Shown piece by piece: positions 30,892 through 39,454 of a stretch of 64,000 nucleotides of DNA. Numbering within the stretch: the first letter of the stretch is position 1; every line of letters starts with the position of its first letter. The DNA lies in contig NZ_CP073105.1 in NCBI RefSeq assembly GCF_018138085.1, positions 4,898,001 through 4,962,000 on the forward strand, read 5' to 3'. Source of the DNA: Stutzerimonas stutzeri (GTDB lineage Bacteria; Pseudomonadota; Gammaproteobacteria; Pseudomonadales; Pseudomonadaceae). The notes under the pieces are model-generated. The model was not told the DNA's origin and ran no database searches. It saw nothing but the letters and a program-made list of their open reading frames with translations. Made by a program: the position numbers and the translations under genes.

Positions 30892-31416
30892 ATGAAGATC
30901 GCACCCCTCGCTGCCGTCGCCGGGCTGGGCCTGACCCTGGTACTGGCCGGCCTCAGCTTCGCCGATGACGACGACCATCGAGAGCGCAAGGGCTACAAGC
31001 GGCCCAAGCGCCTGACGGTACCCAGCGACGCACCGCTGGTGTGGAAGGAAGAATGCGCGGCCTGCCACATGCTCTATTCTCCCGGCCTGCTGCCTGCCGA
31101 TGCCTGGCGCGAGCAGATGCGCACCCTGGGCGATCACTACGGCAGCAACGCGTCGCTGGACCCGGTGCAGGAAAAGGAAATCCTCGACTTCCTGGTCCGC
31201 GCCTCGGCCGCCAACCGCCTACCGGTGGAGCCGTCACCCACCGCCGGCGAGCCGCCACGCATCAGCCAGACGCGCTGGTTCGAGCACAAACACGACGAGC
31301 TCAGCGAAGCCAAGTTCGCCCGCGAGTCGGTCGGCGGCCGCTTCAACTGCGTGGCCTGCCATCGCGACGCGGAAAAAGGCGACTTCGACGAGGACCGGGT
31401 GAAGATTCCGCGCTGA
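30892..31416 (+). CDS. Diheme cytochrome c (DHC-like)
   Basis: A 174-residue exported protein with a signal peptide (VAGLGLTLVLAGLSFADD), an Asp/His/Lys/Arg-rich start to the mature part, and two heme motifs, CAACH near 59 and CVACH near the C-terminus. The spacing and WKEECAACHMLYSPGLLPA match the DHC family, electron donor to SHP. It starts 10 bases after the DUF1924 gene with AAGGAG upstream, so the two are co-transcribed. Partner: b561-reductase fusion on the other strand. Confidence 0.88.
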   Translation: MKIAPLAAVAGLGLTLVLAGLSFADDDDHRERKGYKRPKRLTVPSDAPLVWKEECAACHMLYSPGLLPADAWREQMRTLGDHYGSNASLDPVQEKEILDFLVRASAANRLPVEPSPTAGEPPRISQTRWFEHKHDELSEAKFARESVGGRFNCVACHRDAEKGDFDEDRVKIPR

Positions 31417-31429
31417 GACAAAAATAGCC

Positions 31430-31456
31430 GGAACATTTCGCCAACCGTTGCGTTAT
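31430..31456 (+). promoter_or_regulatory. ECF-type promoter upstream of the sigma factor operon
   Basis: GGAAC (31430-31434) and CGTTAT (31451-31456) are separated by 16 bases, typical of ECF sigma factor promoters. The same GGAAC-N16-CGTTA pattern recurs at 33028-33053, so both are likely read by the sigma factor encoded here (autoregulation). Confidence 0.75.
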
Positions 31457-31566
31457 ATCCCTGCGGCAACCCGGCCGGCAGCGCACGGGCACCGGTAAAA
31501 ACCGAGGCGTTGGCAACGCAGCAGGTTTTAGCGGCGCCCTGCGCGGTCAACCCAGACGAGCGCTTA

Positions 31567-32127
31567 ATGAACGACAGCGAACAGGACCTCATCCAGCAGG
31601 CCGCGCGTGGTGATCGCCAGGCGTTCGGCACGCTAGTGCGCGTCCATCAGGCGCGGGTCTTCCACTTCCTCCGTCGCCTGCTCGGCAGCGCCGACGAGGC
31701 CGCTGACCTGACTCAGGAAACGTTCATCCGCGCCTTCCAGGCGCTGCCCAGATGGCGCCCGGAAGCACGCTTGCAGACCTGGTTGCTGCAGATCGCACGC
31801 AATGCCGCGCTGGATACGCTGCGCCAGCGGCAACGCTACGTCGACGTGGCGCCGGAGGAACTGGCCGAGCCGGTCGATCCAGCGCCATCGCCGCTGAGCC
31901 GACTGCAGGCCGGTCGCGATCTGGCATTGCTGGAACGCTTGCTAGCCCGCCTGCCCCACGAACAGCGCGAGATCCTGCTGCTGCGCGAGGTGGAGGGGCT
32001 GGCCTACGACGAACTGGCCGCCACGCTGCAGCTCGCCGCCGGCACCGTCAAGTCGCGCCTGGCACGCGCCCGCGAGGCGCTGCTGCACGGCTATCGCCAG
32101 GCCAACGGAGGCACCCTCGATGACTGA
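31567..32127 (+). CDS. ECF-family RNA polymerase sigma factor
   Basis: A 186-residue sigma70-type ECF factor. Region 2 spans about 10-80 (LVRVHQARVFHFLRRLLGS, DLTQETFIRAFQALPRW, LQTWLLQIARNAALDTLR). Region 4 spans about 125-175 (LPHEQREILLLREVEGLAYDELAATL). The ATG at 31567 gives the standard start MNDSEQDLIQQA; an earlier ATG at 31510 lies inside the leader. The anti-sigma gene overlaps its 3' end by 8 bases. With a CnrX-like sensor downstream, it probably responds to periplasmic metal or envelope stress. Confidence 0.9.
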   Translation: MNDSEQDLIQQAARGDRQAFGTLVRVHQARVFHFLRRLLGSADEAADLTQETFIRAFQALPRWRPEARLQTWLLQIARNAALDTLRQRQRYVDVAPEELAEPVDPAPSPLSRLQAGRDLALLERLLARLPHEQREILLLREVEGLAYDELAATLQLAAGTVKSRLARAREALLHGYRQANGGTLDD

Positions 32128-32548
32128 GCATCTGGACATGGCGATCCTGTCCGCCTACCTCGACAACGAACTCGACGCCGCCGCACAGCGCCACGCCGCC
32201 GCCCACCTGGCGGGTTGTCCGCAGTGTCGCGCCACCCTGGCCGAACTCGACGGGCTCGGCCAGGGCTTGCGTGCGCTGGCCTGCCCGGAGTTGCCGGCCG
32301 AGTTGCAGGCGCGTCTGCAGCGGCCCTTCGCGCCGCCGCCCGTGCGCAGCTGGTGGGCCCGGCACTGGGCGCAGGGTATCGGCGCCGCGGCGTCGGTCCT
32401 GCTCGGCCTGCTGCTCGGCTATGCCCTGCCCGGCCAGCCGCCGGGCAGCTCACCCAGCCACGACCTGCTCGCCGTCCTCGGCAGCACCCCACCCGGCGCG
32501 CTCTGCGCGCGCCCCGAATTCTGCTACCTGAAGGTAAACCTGAAATGA
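32120..32548 (+). CDS. Zinc-finger anti-sigma factor, one membrane segment
   Basis: A 142-residue protein with the anti-sigma zinc motif H-x3-C-x2-C (HLAGCPQCRATL near 31-42). A membrane helix lies at about 84-107 (IGAAASVLLGLLLGYAL), followed by a short periplasmic tail with two cysteines (ALCARPEFCYLK). It should hold the ECF factor at the membrane until a periplasmic signal arrives. It overlaps the sigma gene upstream and the sensor gene downstream (ATGA). Confidence 0.88.
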   Translation: MTEHLDMAILSAYLDNELDAAAQRHAAAHLAGCPQCRATLAELDGLGQGLRALACPELPAELQARLQRPFAPPPVRSWWARHWAQGIGAAASVLLGLLLGYALPGQPPGSSPSHDLLAVLGSTPPGALCARPEFCYLKVNLK

Positions 32549-33009
32549 GCAACACCACCCTGCGCAATGCCCTGGTCCTGTCCGTGCTGGTCAACGTCGG
32601 CGTGCTCGCCGGCCTTGGCTGGCAGAAACTCAGTCGCGATGGCCTGCCGATGCCCTCCGGCGCACCGACCGAGCTGTCGCGCGAGCTGCAACTGAGCGCC
32701 AGCCAGCTGCAGCGCTGGCACGATGCCGAGGCGCCGTTCCTGGCCTACCTGCGCGCCTCCAACGCCAGCCTCGGCGAACACCGCAACCGGCTGATCGAGG
32801 CGATCTTCGCCGAACAGGTGGACCGCACGGTGATCGACGCCGAGCAGGCGAAGATCGCCGAACTGCAGAACGAACAGCAGCGCCTGCTCATCGACCAGCT
32901 GCTGCAGGAGCGCGAGATCCTCGAACCGCAGCAGCGCGCGCGGCTCGCCCAGGTGCTCACGCAGCAGTCGTTCGGCGCCGACAGCATCGAGCAATTGCAC
33001 CGCAAATGA
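32545..33009 (+). CDS. CnrX/Spy-like periplasmic metal sensor
   Basis: A 154-residue protein with an N-terminal signal anchor (NALVLSVLVNVGVLAGLGW) and a helical hairpin domain of the LTXXQ/heavy-metal-sensor type (ELSRELQLSASQLQRWHDAE, then LLIDQLLQEREILEPQQRARL). CnrX-type proteins bind metal and release the anti-sigma factor. The His and Met/Glu positions (RWHDAEAPFLAY, GEHRNRL) could coordinate metal. Operon order sigma-anti-sigma-sensor supports the role. A family member such as Spy or a chaperone is an alternative. Confidence 0.8.
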   Translation: MSNTTLRNALVLSVLVNVGVLAGLGWQKLSRDGLPMPSGAPTELSRELQLSASQLQRWHDAEAPFLAYLRASNASLGEHRNRLIEAIFAEQVDRTVIDAEQAKIAELQNEQQRLLIDQLLQEREILEPQQRARLAQVLTQQSFGADSIEQLHRK

Positions 33010-33027
33010 CGGATTGCACGGCGCGAT

Positions 33028-33053
33028 GGAACAAAACCGTCGCGCCTGCGTTA
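33028..33053 (+). promoter_or_regulatory. Second ECF-type promoter
   Basis: GGAAC (33028-33032) and CGTTA (33049-33053), with the same 16-base gap as the promoter at 31430. It precedes the exported protein gene at 33102 by about 50 bases, placing that gene in the regulon. Confidence 0.75.
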
Positions 33054-33101
33054 GAACATCAGGAGCCGCACTTCGCCGGCTCGCTCAATGGAGTTCTATC
33101 G

Positions 33102-33584
33102 ATGATCCGCAAACCTTACGCTCTCGCCCTCGCCATCATCCTCGCCGGCACCCTCGGCCACGCCGGCACCAGCCTCGCCGCCACCAGCCATGACCACGGC
33201 CACGGCGAAGGCGCGCCGGCGCTGCAACTCGATGCCGGCAAGCGCTGGGCCACCGACGCGCCGCTGCGCCAGGCAATGGGCACCATCAACAACGATATGC
33301 GCCAGGCGCTGCCGGCGATCCACGAAGACCGTCTGCCCGCCGCCCGCTACGGCGAACTGGCCGAGACGGTGCGCGGCCAGGTCGCCTACATGGTGGAGAA
33401 CTGCAAGCTGAGCGCCGAGGCCGACGCGCAGCTGCACCTGATCATCGCCCAGCTGCTCGCCGGTGCCGACGCCATGAGCGGCGCCCCGGCCGGTCAGCGC
33501 GACGGCGCGGTGACGGTGGTCGGCGCGCTGGGCGACTACGCCACTTACTTCGCCGACGACAGCTTCAAGCCGCTGGAACACTGA
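33102..33584 (+). CDS. Exported His-containing protein of the ECF regulon, unknown
   Basis: A 160-residue protein with a signal peptide (LALAIILAGTLGHAGTSLAA) and an N-terminal His cluster after cleavage (SHDHGHGEG). The rest is helical (GTINNDMRQALPAIHEDRLP, AYMVENCKLSAEADAQLHLII) with one Cys. It is preceded by the second ECF-type promoter, so its expression should follow the sigma factor. It could be a periplasmic metal-binding protein or the main stress effector. No family name is certain to me. Confidence 0.75.
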   Translation: MIRKPYALALAIILAGTLGHAGTSLAATSHDHGHGEGAPALQLDAGKRWATDAPLRQAMGTINNDMRQALPAIHEDRLPAARYGELAETVRGQVAYMVENCKLSAEADAQLHLIIAQLLAGADAMSGAPAGQRDGAVTVVGALGDYATYFADDSFKPLEH

Positions 33585-33597
33585 TCGACCGCCGCGC

Positions 33598-35365
33598 TCA
33601 ACCCTTGTCCGGCCGTGCCGGCGGGGCCGCTTTCACCGCGAGCGGCACCTCGGCGGCCACCGCTTCCGACTCGCCCTCGCCGCTGCGATCTCCGCTGGTG
33701 TTGGCCAGCAGGCTGGCGGTGGCGGTCTGCAGGTAGGCGTGCAGCTGGCGCAGCAGCTGCGGCTGATCCTCGGCAGCGGCGATCCGCTCGCCAGCCGGTT
33801 CACCGCCCAGGCGATAGCGATACAGCCGCGCCGGCTGCTCCTTGGGCTGTACCAGCACCCGATCACCGCGGATCAGCGCCACGGTCTGGTCGCTGCCCGA
33901 CGGCTTGACGATGCCGAAACCCGGATCGTCCGCCGGCAGGCTGAGCAAATCGCGGCCCCAGCATTGATGACGCACCTCGCCACCGAGGCGGCCCATGATG
34001 GTCGGCACCACGTCCACCTGCGTACCGACCACCTCGCGACGGCTGCCGAAACGCTCGGTGACGCCCGGGGCGATCAGCAGCAGCGGCACGTGGAAGCGCA
34101 GCAGGTCCATCTCGGTGACTTCCTCCGGCGCGCCGAAACCGTGGTCGCCGACCACCACGAACAAGGTCTGCTTGAACCAAGGCTGGTTACGCACCTTGTC
34201 GAAGAACTGCCCCAGCGCCCAGTCCGAATAACGCATCGCCGTCAGATGCTGATCCAGCGCGCCATGCCCCTCGACAGCAGCGACCGGCAACTGCTCGGGC
34301 AGCGCATACGGCGTGTGGTTGGACAGCGTCTGCAGCAGCGCATAGAACGGCGCGCCGTTATCCAGCTTGCCCAGCTCCTCGGCGGCGCGGGTGAACATGT
34401 CCTGGTCGGAAACGCCCCAGGTCGGGTCGGAAACCACCGGATTCACGTAGTCGTTGCGGCCGACGAAGCGCTTCATGCCCTGGTTGCCGAAGAACCCCGC
34501 CTGGTTGTCCCAGGCGAAATCGCCGTTGTAGACGTAAACGTCGTCGAACGCCCGCGCACCGAGCAGCTGCGGCAGGCCGGAGAAGCGATGGCCGCCTTCG
34601 GGCGTCTGCATCAGGTACTCGAAGCCCGGCAGGTTGGGAAAGCAGGCCATGCTGGCGAACATGCCCTGGTGGGTGTGGGTGCCGTTGGCGAAGAAGCGCT
34701 CGAACAACAGCCCCTCGCCGGCCAGGCGGTCGAAGTTCGGCGTGATGCCGTCGGCACTGCCGAGCGCGCCGACATAGCGGCCGGCGAAGCTCTCCATGAG
34801 GATCACCACCACGTTGCGCACCGCCAGCTGGCCGTCCGCCGGCGGCTGGAAGTCACGGCGCACCGGCGCCAGCTCGGCGTCCACCAGCCGGTCGTTGGCG
34901 GTCAGCAGCAGCTCGCGGGCGATCGCCTGCGCATCCGCAACCGGCAGTGTCGCCTTCCAGCTGTTGTCGCGATGGCTCGAGAAGCGGTTGCGCGCCGCAT
35001 CGTAGAGCGACAGCGTGGCGTTCTGCCCGAGGTGGTTGGCGAAGGTCGAGGCGGTGGTGAAGGCATCGCCCCAGCGCAGCGGCGGGCCCTGACGCAGCGT
35101 GCCGCGCGCGGCCACCACGCTGACCACCAGCAACACGCCGAACACCGCGAACCGCGCCGGCCAGCTCGCGCCGCGGCGGGCCGGCGCGCTCGCCAGGCTC
35201 ACCGGAGCGGCGCGGGTGCGGCGCTCCAGCCAGCCGAACAGCGCGAACAGCGCGGCGCTCGCCGCGAGCCAGGCGGCCAGCAGCCGCAGCACCGGGAAGC
35301 CGTGCCAGAGCATGCTCAGCACCGTCGCCGGGTCTTCCTGCAGGTACTGGTGTTGGCGCTGATGG
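33598..35365 (-). pseudogene. LTA-synthase-like sulfatase-fold membrane protein, 5' end replaced by IS
   Basis: The frame codes for most of an LtaS/alkaline-phosphatase-superfamily membrane enzyme. One visible membrane segment (VLRLLAAWLAASAALFALFGWL) and another (FAVFGVLLVVSVVAA) precede the catalytic domain with VILMESFAGRY (nucleophile Ser in ESF), THTHQGMFAS and VVGDHGFG. Such enzymes transfer glycerol-phosphate or phosphoethanolamine. The first membrane helices are missing: at about 35365 the gene runs into the terminal repeats of an IS21-type element, which then supplies an accidental start region. Probably inactive, though a shortened product cannot be excluded. Confidence 0.75.
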
Positions 35366-35990
35366 AAAATTGACCCACCCTGCCGATTGAAATTTGACCC
35401 AGGGCGGATTGCTGATTTTGTTACCAGCAACTGTGGATAAGTCTACCAGCGCAGCTGCTGTTGCCCCCACTCCTTCGCTAGCCCAGTTCAGTTGTTTAAG
35501 ACCTGCCACACGCAGCCATGTAGCAGGCCGTCGTCGCCATGAAATCAGAACGGCTCATCGTCCTCCGGTTCTTGGCCGCCCTTACGCTTTCGCTCCCGTG
35601 ATTTGATCTTGGCCTGGGCCGCCAAGCTACTGTGTTGCAGGCGATAGGACTCGTTACCGGTTTCGACGATGTGGCAGTGGTGGGTCAGCCGATCCAGCAG
35701 GGCGGTGGTCATCTTGGCGTCGCCGAACACGCTCGACCATTCGGCGAAGCTCAGGTTGGTGGTGATCACCACGCTGGTGTGTTCGTACAGCTTGGACAGC
35801 AGGTGAAACAGCAACGCACCGCCAGCCTGGCTGAACGGCAGATAACCCAGTTCGTCGAGGATGACCAGATCCATGCGCAGCAGTGCCTGGGCGATCCGCC
35901 CGGCTTTGCCGTCGTGTTTTTCGCGCTCCAGCAGATTGACCAGATCGACCGTGGAGTAGAAGCGCACGCGCTTACTGAGCAACGTCGCAC
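35366..35990 (-). mobile_element. istB: IS21-family element remnant with partial istB
   Basis: Next to the broken sulfatase gene lie two terminal repeats (AAATTGACCCA at about 35367 and AAATTTGACCCA at about 35391), as in multiple-repeat IS21 ends. The istB frame (stop at 35545) codes for the C-terminal half: [20 protein letters not shown], Walker [14 protein letters not shown] and [14 protein letters not shown]. Walker A, the N-terminal half and the istA transposase are missing, because the element is fused at about 35990 to an integrase fragment. It is immobile. Confidence 0.85.
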
Positions 35991-36188
35991 ACACGGAGTT
36001 TGGTTAAGTCGCAGGCTCGAAGCTTGCTGTCGATGGCCAGATCGAAGAGAGCCAGATCCCGGGATCTTTCTGCAATTTGAAGCCTTACTCGGATGGCCCA
36101 GATATCTCTCAGTCGGAGTGGGGTTTTCTGCCCGACCAACTTACCTTTGTTCCAGGGCTGACGGCTACAGGTAGCAATGATGTTTCAT
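35991..36188 (-). pseudogene. 5' remnant of solo integrase (copy 3)
   Basis: Read from an ATG at 36188 (with GGAGG upstream) the DNA matches the start of the same integrase family: after a degenerate N-terminus and frameshift it gives HQPWNKGKLVGQK, then RDIWAIRVRLQIAERSRD and [18 protein letters not shown]. The match ends at the fusion with istB. Together with its downstream-facing twin at 38681 (opposite orientation) it brackets the lipoprotein module. Confidence 0.75.
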
Positions 36189-36237
36189 GGCAAGTCCTCC
36201 ACATGTGGGAGGGCAAGCATGGCTAGCCAGAGCAGTG

Positions 36238-36256
36238 GTCGCTAACCGGCCAGAAG
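36238..36256. repeat. Inverted copy of the boundary motif upstream of integrase copy 3
   Basis: GTCGCTAACCGGCCAGAAG is the reverse complement of the motif at 38610-38630 and related to the motifs at 2406 and 22433. It lies 50 bases upstream of the integrase fragment start. The rest of 36189-36342 carries no gene. Confidence 0.6.
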
Positions 36257-36342
36257 GAGACCTCCGCTAGCGCCAAGTCTGCGCACTCAACTTGGAGTGG
36301 CCAGGTGCCATCAGTTAGAATCAGTGCTCATTTTACAGAGCA

Positions 36343-37094
36343 ATGGAACGGTTGAGTGTGTTAGGGAAAGGCGCGGTTTTTGCTCTTGCTATCACCTTGG
36401 CAGGTTGTGGGCTAGTTCCCCGTACTGGAGAACCTTCTAGAGCACTTCAGTTTGCTGAGAATCTAAACCTCTCCGCAACGGATGAAAGCCGCGAGGAGTT
36501 TGAGACAAACGCAAAAGCTTCCGGGGCTGACCCTAATGGTTACCGTAACGAGCAGCTGGTCATGTCCGCCGTAACTTTAGATCCGTCCATGATCCTCCTA
36601 TCTGGTTTCGCTCCAGCGTCCGCTAGCAGCCACTACCAAATTGCGGCGTGGGTTCCTGCCGACTTGGCTCCCTCCGGAGGAAAAGAGGCGGTTGCGGTAG
36701 CTGAAAAGGCCGTCAATCAGGCGTGGGCGGAAATTTCTGATAAGTCACCGGAAGAAAAGGCCGCTATCGCATCGAGGAAGCTTCAATACATTCTGGATGA
36801 GCCATATGGCGAAAACGGTTAACCGGTTCCTTTACCCAGCTAGTTGACATGGTGGCTGGTGTAACGCCTGAAAAAGAGCCTGCCCCTGTTTTTATGCAGC
36901 GCAATGGTGAGGTCTACGGCCCGCTGGTACTTGGTTTTGGTCGCTTGAATAGCTATAAGCAACTTGAAGAGCTAGAGCGCCTTTCCGAAACTCTCCCGGA
37001 CTGGTTTTACATTTATAATCCGGGCGCGAGAAATTCAGTTCCTAAGTCGGTACTCAATAAGGGGGAGCATCTATATTTTGTGGCTCCGGATTAG
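36343..37094 (+). pseudogene. Lipoprotein gene split by a one-base frameshift
   Basis: The first frame (36343-36822) begins with a lipoprotein signal (VFALAITLAGCGLVP, lipobox LAGC) and stops at GENG. The second frame (to 37094) continues smoothly as TGSFTQLVDMVAGVTPEKEP and ends VLNKGEHLYFVAPD. Adding one A to the AAAA run at about 36812-36815 joins them into one protein of about 250 residues with no stop. This is either a real inactivating deletion, a phase-variable tract, or a sequencing error. The protein family is unknown to me. Confidence 0.65.
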
Positions 37095-37217
37095 GCGCTC
37101 ATTAAGTGCTATTCATTATCTCTGCTGGCTCAAGGGATAGATAAGGGCTATTGCTCTTGGCAGGAACCAGTGTGGATGCTGATATTTCATCTATATATGC
37201 AATTGGATGGTTGTGTA

Positions 37218-38396
37218 ATGGTAATAAAGCACGTAAAGAAAGTAGTCTTCCTGAGCATCGCGTTGAGCCTGGCCGGATGCTTCGATAGTGAAGTGGAATG
37301 TGATTCGTCAGTTACGAAAGAAAGAATAATCAAAGACTTTAAGGCGAGAATCCAAAAGGAAATGCCTGAAGGGGCAATGGATTACATTACGAATATAGAA
37401 CTTGCCGAAATCGTAACACTCGCTGCAGACAAGAACGCGCAGTCTCGTTCCTGTGAGGCTAAAGTCGTCGTTCACACCAGCGTTTCAGAGCACACGGCAT
37501 TCCAAGACATAAAATATGAGAATCAAACAGTTTCTGGTGGCGCTGAATCCACCAGAAGCCAATATTCTTACGCAGATACATTTAATTACATCGCGACGAA
37601 TGTATATGGCCTTATCAAGGATACTTACGAGAGAGAAATCGCAAAGAAAAAGGGATTTGATTCTTATGCCGAGTATCAAGCATATACGTATGCTAGCGCC
37701 CGCTTGATAAGAAACGAGGCAGAACTGGTGCGCCTGGAAAAAACCATTTCTGAACTCAACGCGCAGCTCAAAGAGCTCTATCCAGTCGTTGCCGAAACTG
37801 AGAAGGCGATTGCCAGCGGTAGAAGCGTGTTATTAACAAACGAATACATGTCGATGCAGCCAGTTTTTATTAATACCGGCATGGTGGAAACCAAATTTTT
37901 CGACAAAAAAATAGTCTTTTCAGCCGAAGTCAAGAATACGTCAAAAATGACGGTCGACGGGATGTTTTTCTCTGCCGACATTTTCCTGAATGGTCAAGGT
38001 CGCGCGTTCAAGACTGATAAATTCACGAGCATTGAATCGGTCAAAGGACTTAAACCCGGAGAAACTCGCAAGGTGAAATTTTCCGTAAGCGGGGAAGAGG
38101 GTATTACGAATAACTTTTTGGAAACCACATCTTGGCAAGATGCAAAATCTGTGCAAATTAGATTGACCCCCAAGAGATATATGGATGCCAGTGGCCGTGA
38201 AAGCCTAATTGGCAGGTACCGTGATCATTTTGCTTTGAATGGCAAGGTTAAGGGGGAGCCAATAACTTGGGATAAGTATGCCGAAGTGGCATCTGCTCTT
38301 AGTCTAAATGAAGCGCGTCTAGTGACTGTGAAAAATCAAATCGAGAGTGATAAGGCTGTTGTTGGCTCCAAATCTATTGAAAAGCCTGCTGGTTAG
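37218..38396 (+). CDS. Large outer lipoprotein with coiled coil, unknown
   Basis: A 392-residue lipoprotein: signal VVFLSIALSLAGCFDSE with lipobox LAGC, Cys at about 20. An N-terminal domain of about 150 residues resembles other short lipoproteins of this module. A predicted coiled coil spans about 165-200 (AELVRLEKTISELNAQLKEL), and a beta-rich C-terminal half has a FxxxLKPGETRKVKFSVSG-like pattern (GLKPGETRKVKFSV). The ATG at 37218 follows the best start for the signal peptide; an earlier ATG at 37170 would add a hydrophobic stretch. AT-rich, with Lys-rich codon use unlike the flanking DNA. Function unknown. Confidence 0.7.
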   Translation: MVIKHVKKVVFLSIALSLAGCFDSEVECDSSVTKERIIKDFKARIQKEMPEGAMDYITNIELAEIVTLAADKNAQSRSCEAKVVVHTSVSEHTAFQDIKYENQTVSGGAESTRSQYSYADTFNYIATNVYGLIKDTYEREIAKKKGFDSYAEYQAYTYASARLIRNEAELVRLEKTISELNAQLKELYPVVAETEKAIASGRSVLLTNEYMSMQPVFINTGMVETKFFDKKIVFSAEVKNTSKMTVDGMFFSADIFLNGQGRAFKTDKFTSIESVKGLKPGETRKVKFSVSGEEGITNNFLETTSWQDAKSVQIRLTPKRYMDASGRESLIGRYRDHFALNGKVKGEPITWDKYAEVASALSLNEARLVTVKNQIESDKAVVGSKSIEKPAG

Positions 38397-38542
38397 CGCT
38401 TGAGCTCTTCGCTAAATAGGCCGAGTAGTATTTCATCCAAGAAAAAATGAATTGCATGAGTGTTTGAGCGCCGTAGAGAGAAAGCGTTGATGCTCCAAAT
38501 CTCTTTCTGTTCATCGCATTCATGTCTAATCCACAAACAACA

Positions 38543-38566
38543 AGGGCCGCTGATGCGGCCCTTTTC
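38543..38566 (+). terminator. Rho-independent terminator after the lipoprotein module
   Basis: The arms AGGGCCGC (38543-38550) and GCGGCCCT (38555-38562) with a TGAT loop are followed by TTT(C)T. It lies about 150 bases after the lipoprotein stop. Confidence 0.85.
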
Positions 38567-38609
38567 TAGTAATCTTCAATCGCCCTGGTTTTACTAGACA
38601 CAGAATGAC

Positions 38610-38630
38610 CGCTTCTGGCCGGTTAGCGTC
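38610..38630. repeat. Boundary motif upstream of integrase copy 4
   Basis: CGCTTCTGGCCGGTTAGCGT, the direct counterpart of the inverted copy at 36238-36256 and similar to those at 2406 and 22433. In complete integrase units it would mark the upstream end. Confidence 0.6.
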
Positions 38631-38680
38631 CCTTGCCCGAGCTAACCATCCTTGTCCTCCCGTATGCGGAGGACACTTCC

Positions 38681-38952
38681 ATGAACATCATTGCTACGTA
38701 CAGCCATCAGCCCTGGAACAAAGGAAAATTAGTCGGACAGAAGGCACCGCTGCCTGAGAGATATCTGGGCGATCCGAGTGAGACTGTAAATCGCCGAGAG
38801 AACCCGAGATCTGGCACTCTTCGATTTAGCCATCGACAGCAAACTGCGAGCCTGCGATTTAACCAAGCTCCGTGTGCGCGACGTTGCTCATGGCGAGCAC
38901 TTGTCATCGCGAGCCATCGTAATGCAGCAGAAAACTCATCGCCCAGTTCAGT
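38681..38952 (+). pseudogene. 5' remnant of solo integrase (copy 4), fused to a nitroreductase tail
   Basis: A strong ribosome site (GGAGGACA) precedes the ATG at 38681. The first 28 residues read MNIIATYSHQPWNKGKLVGQ as in the full integrase. A frameshift at about 38757 and an in-frame stop in the correct phase (TAA at about 38788) break the gene; the correct frame would go on as RDIWAIRVRL and [20 protein letters not shown] up to QQKTHRPVQ. In the shifted frame translation runs through without stop into the nitroreductase fragment, giving a 257-residue chimeric open frame (38681-39454). Confidence 0.75.
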
Positions 38953-39454
38953 TGCCGAAAGCGCGGTAACCAAAGCGCAGCTTGCAAATGCAGCCAAACA
39001 GGTCGATGCCAATAGAAAGCTCGAACTGCTCGATGCCTCTCATTTCATATTGCTCTGCAGACTTTCCGACATGAGTGACTCGCACCTCCAGGCTTTACTG
39101 GCGCAGGAGGCTGCGGAGGGGCGCTTTTCAGACGACAGCGCTCAGATCGCTCAGCATCACGCCCGTGCACGTCGAATCAACCTGCACCGTTATGAGCGCA
39201 AGGATCTGGCTCATTGGATGGAGAAGCACGTCTATCTCGCTCTTGGCTCTCTGATCTCCCGCGCGGCGGCGCTGGGCATTGACGCCGTACCCATGGAGCA
39301 TTTCGATCAGGCCTCGGTCGATGCAGCCTTTCAATTGCCACAACATGGGCTGACCGGCGTGCTCTTGGTCGCGTTGGGCTATCGCAGTCGTGACAACGGA
39401 GACGGTCCTGGAAAGTCGCGCTTGCCGGCTGAGCGAATATTCATGTTTCGCTGA
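38953..39454 (+). pseudogene. Nitroreductase-family protein, 3' part
   Basis: The C-terminal 165 residues of an NfsB-type FMN nitroreductase are present: SAVTKAQLANAAKQVDANRK, ASHFILLCRLSDMS, HWMEKHVYLALGSLISRAAALGIDAVP and the end QLPQHGLTGVLLVALGYRS...KSRLPAERIF. The N-terminal FMN-binding third is replaced by integrase sequence at about 38953. The fused frame could be expressed from the integrase start but should lack activity. Confidence 0.75.

Noticed and set aside
33739..35373. Long plus-strand open frame opposite the sulfatase-like gene
   Set aside because: High-GC antisense shadow without motif or ribosome site; the minus-strand frame has all catalytic motifs.
37170..37240. AATAAAG near a GTGTAATGG considered as Tn7 left-end sequence
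   Set aside because: No TGACAC-type partner follows and the sequence lies at the start of a lipoprotein gene.
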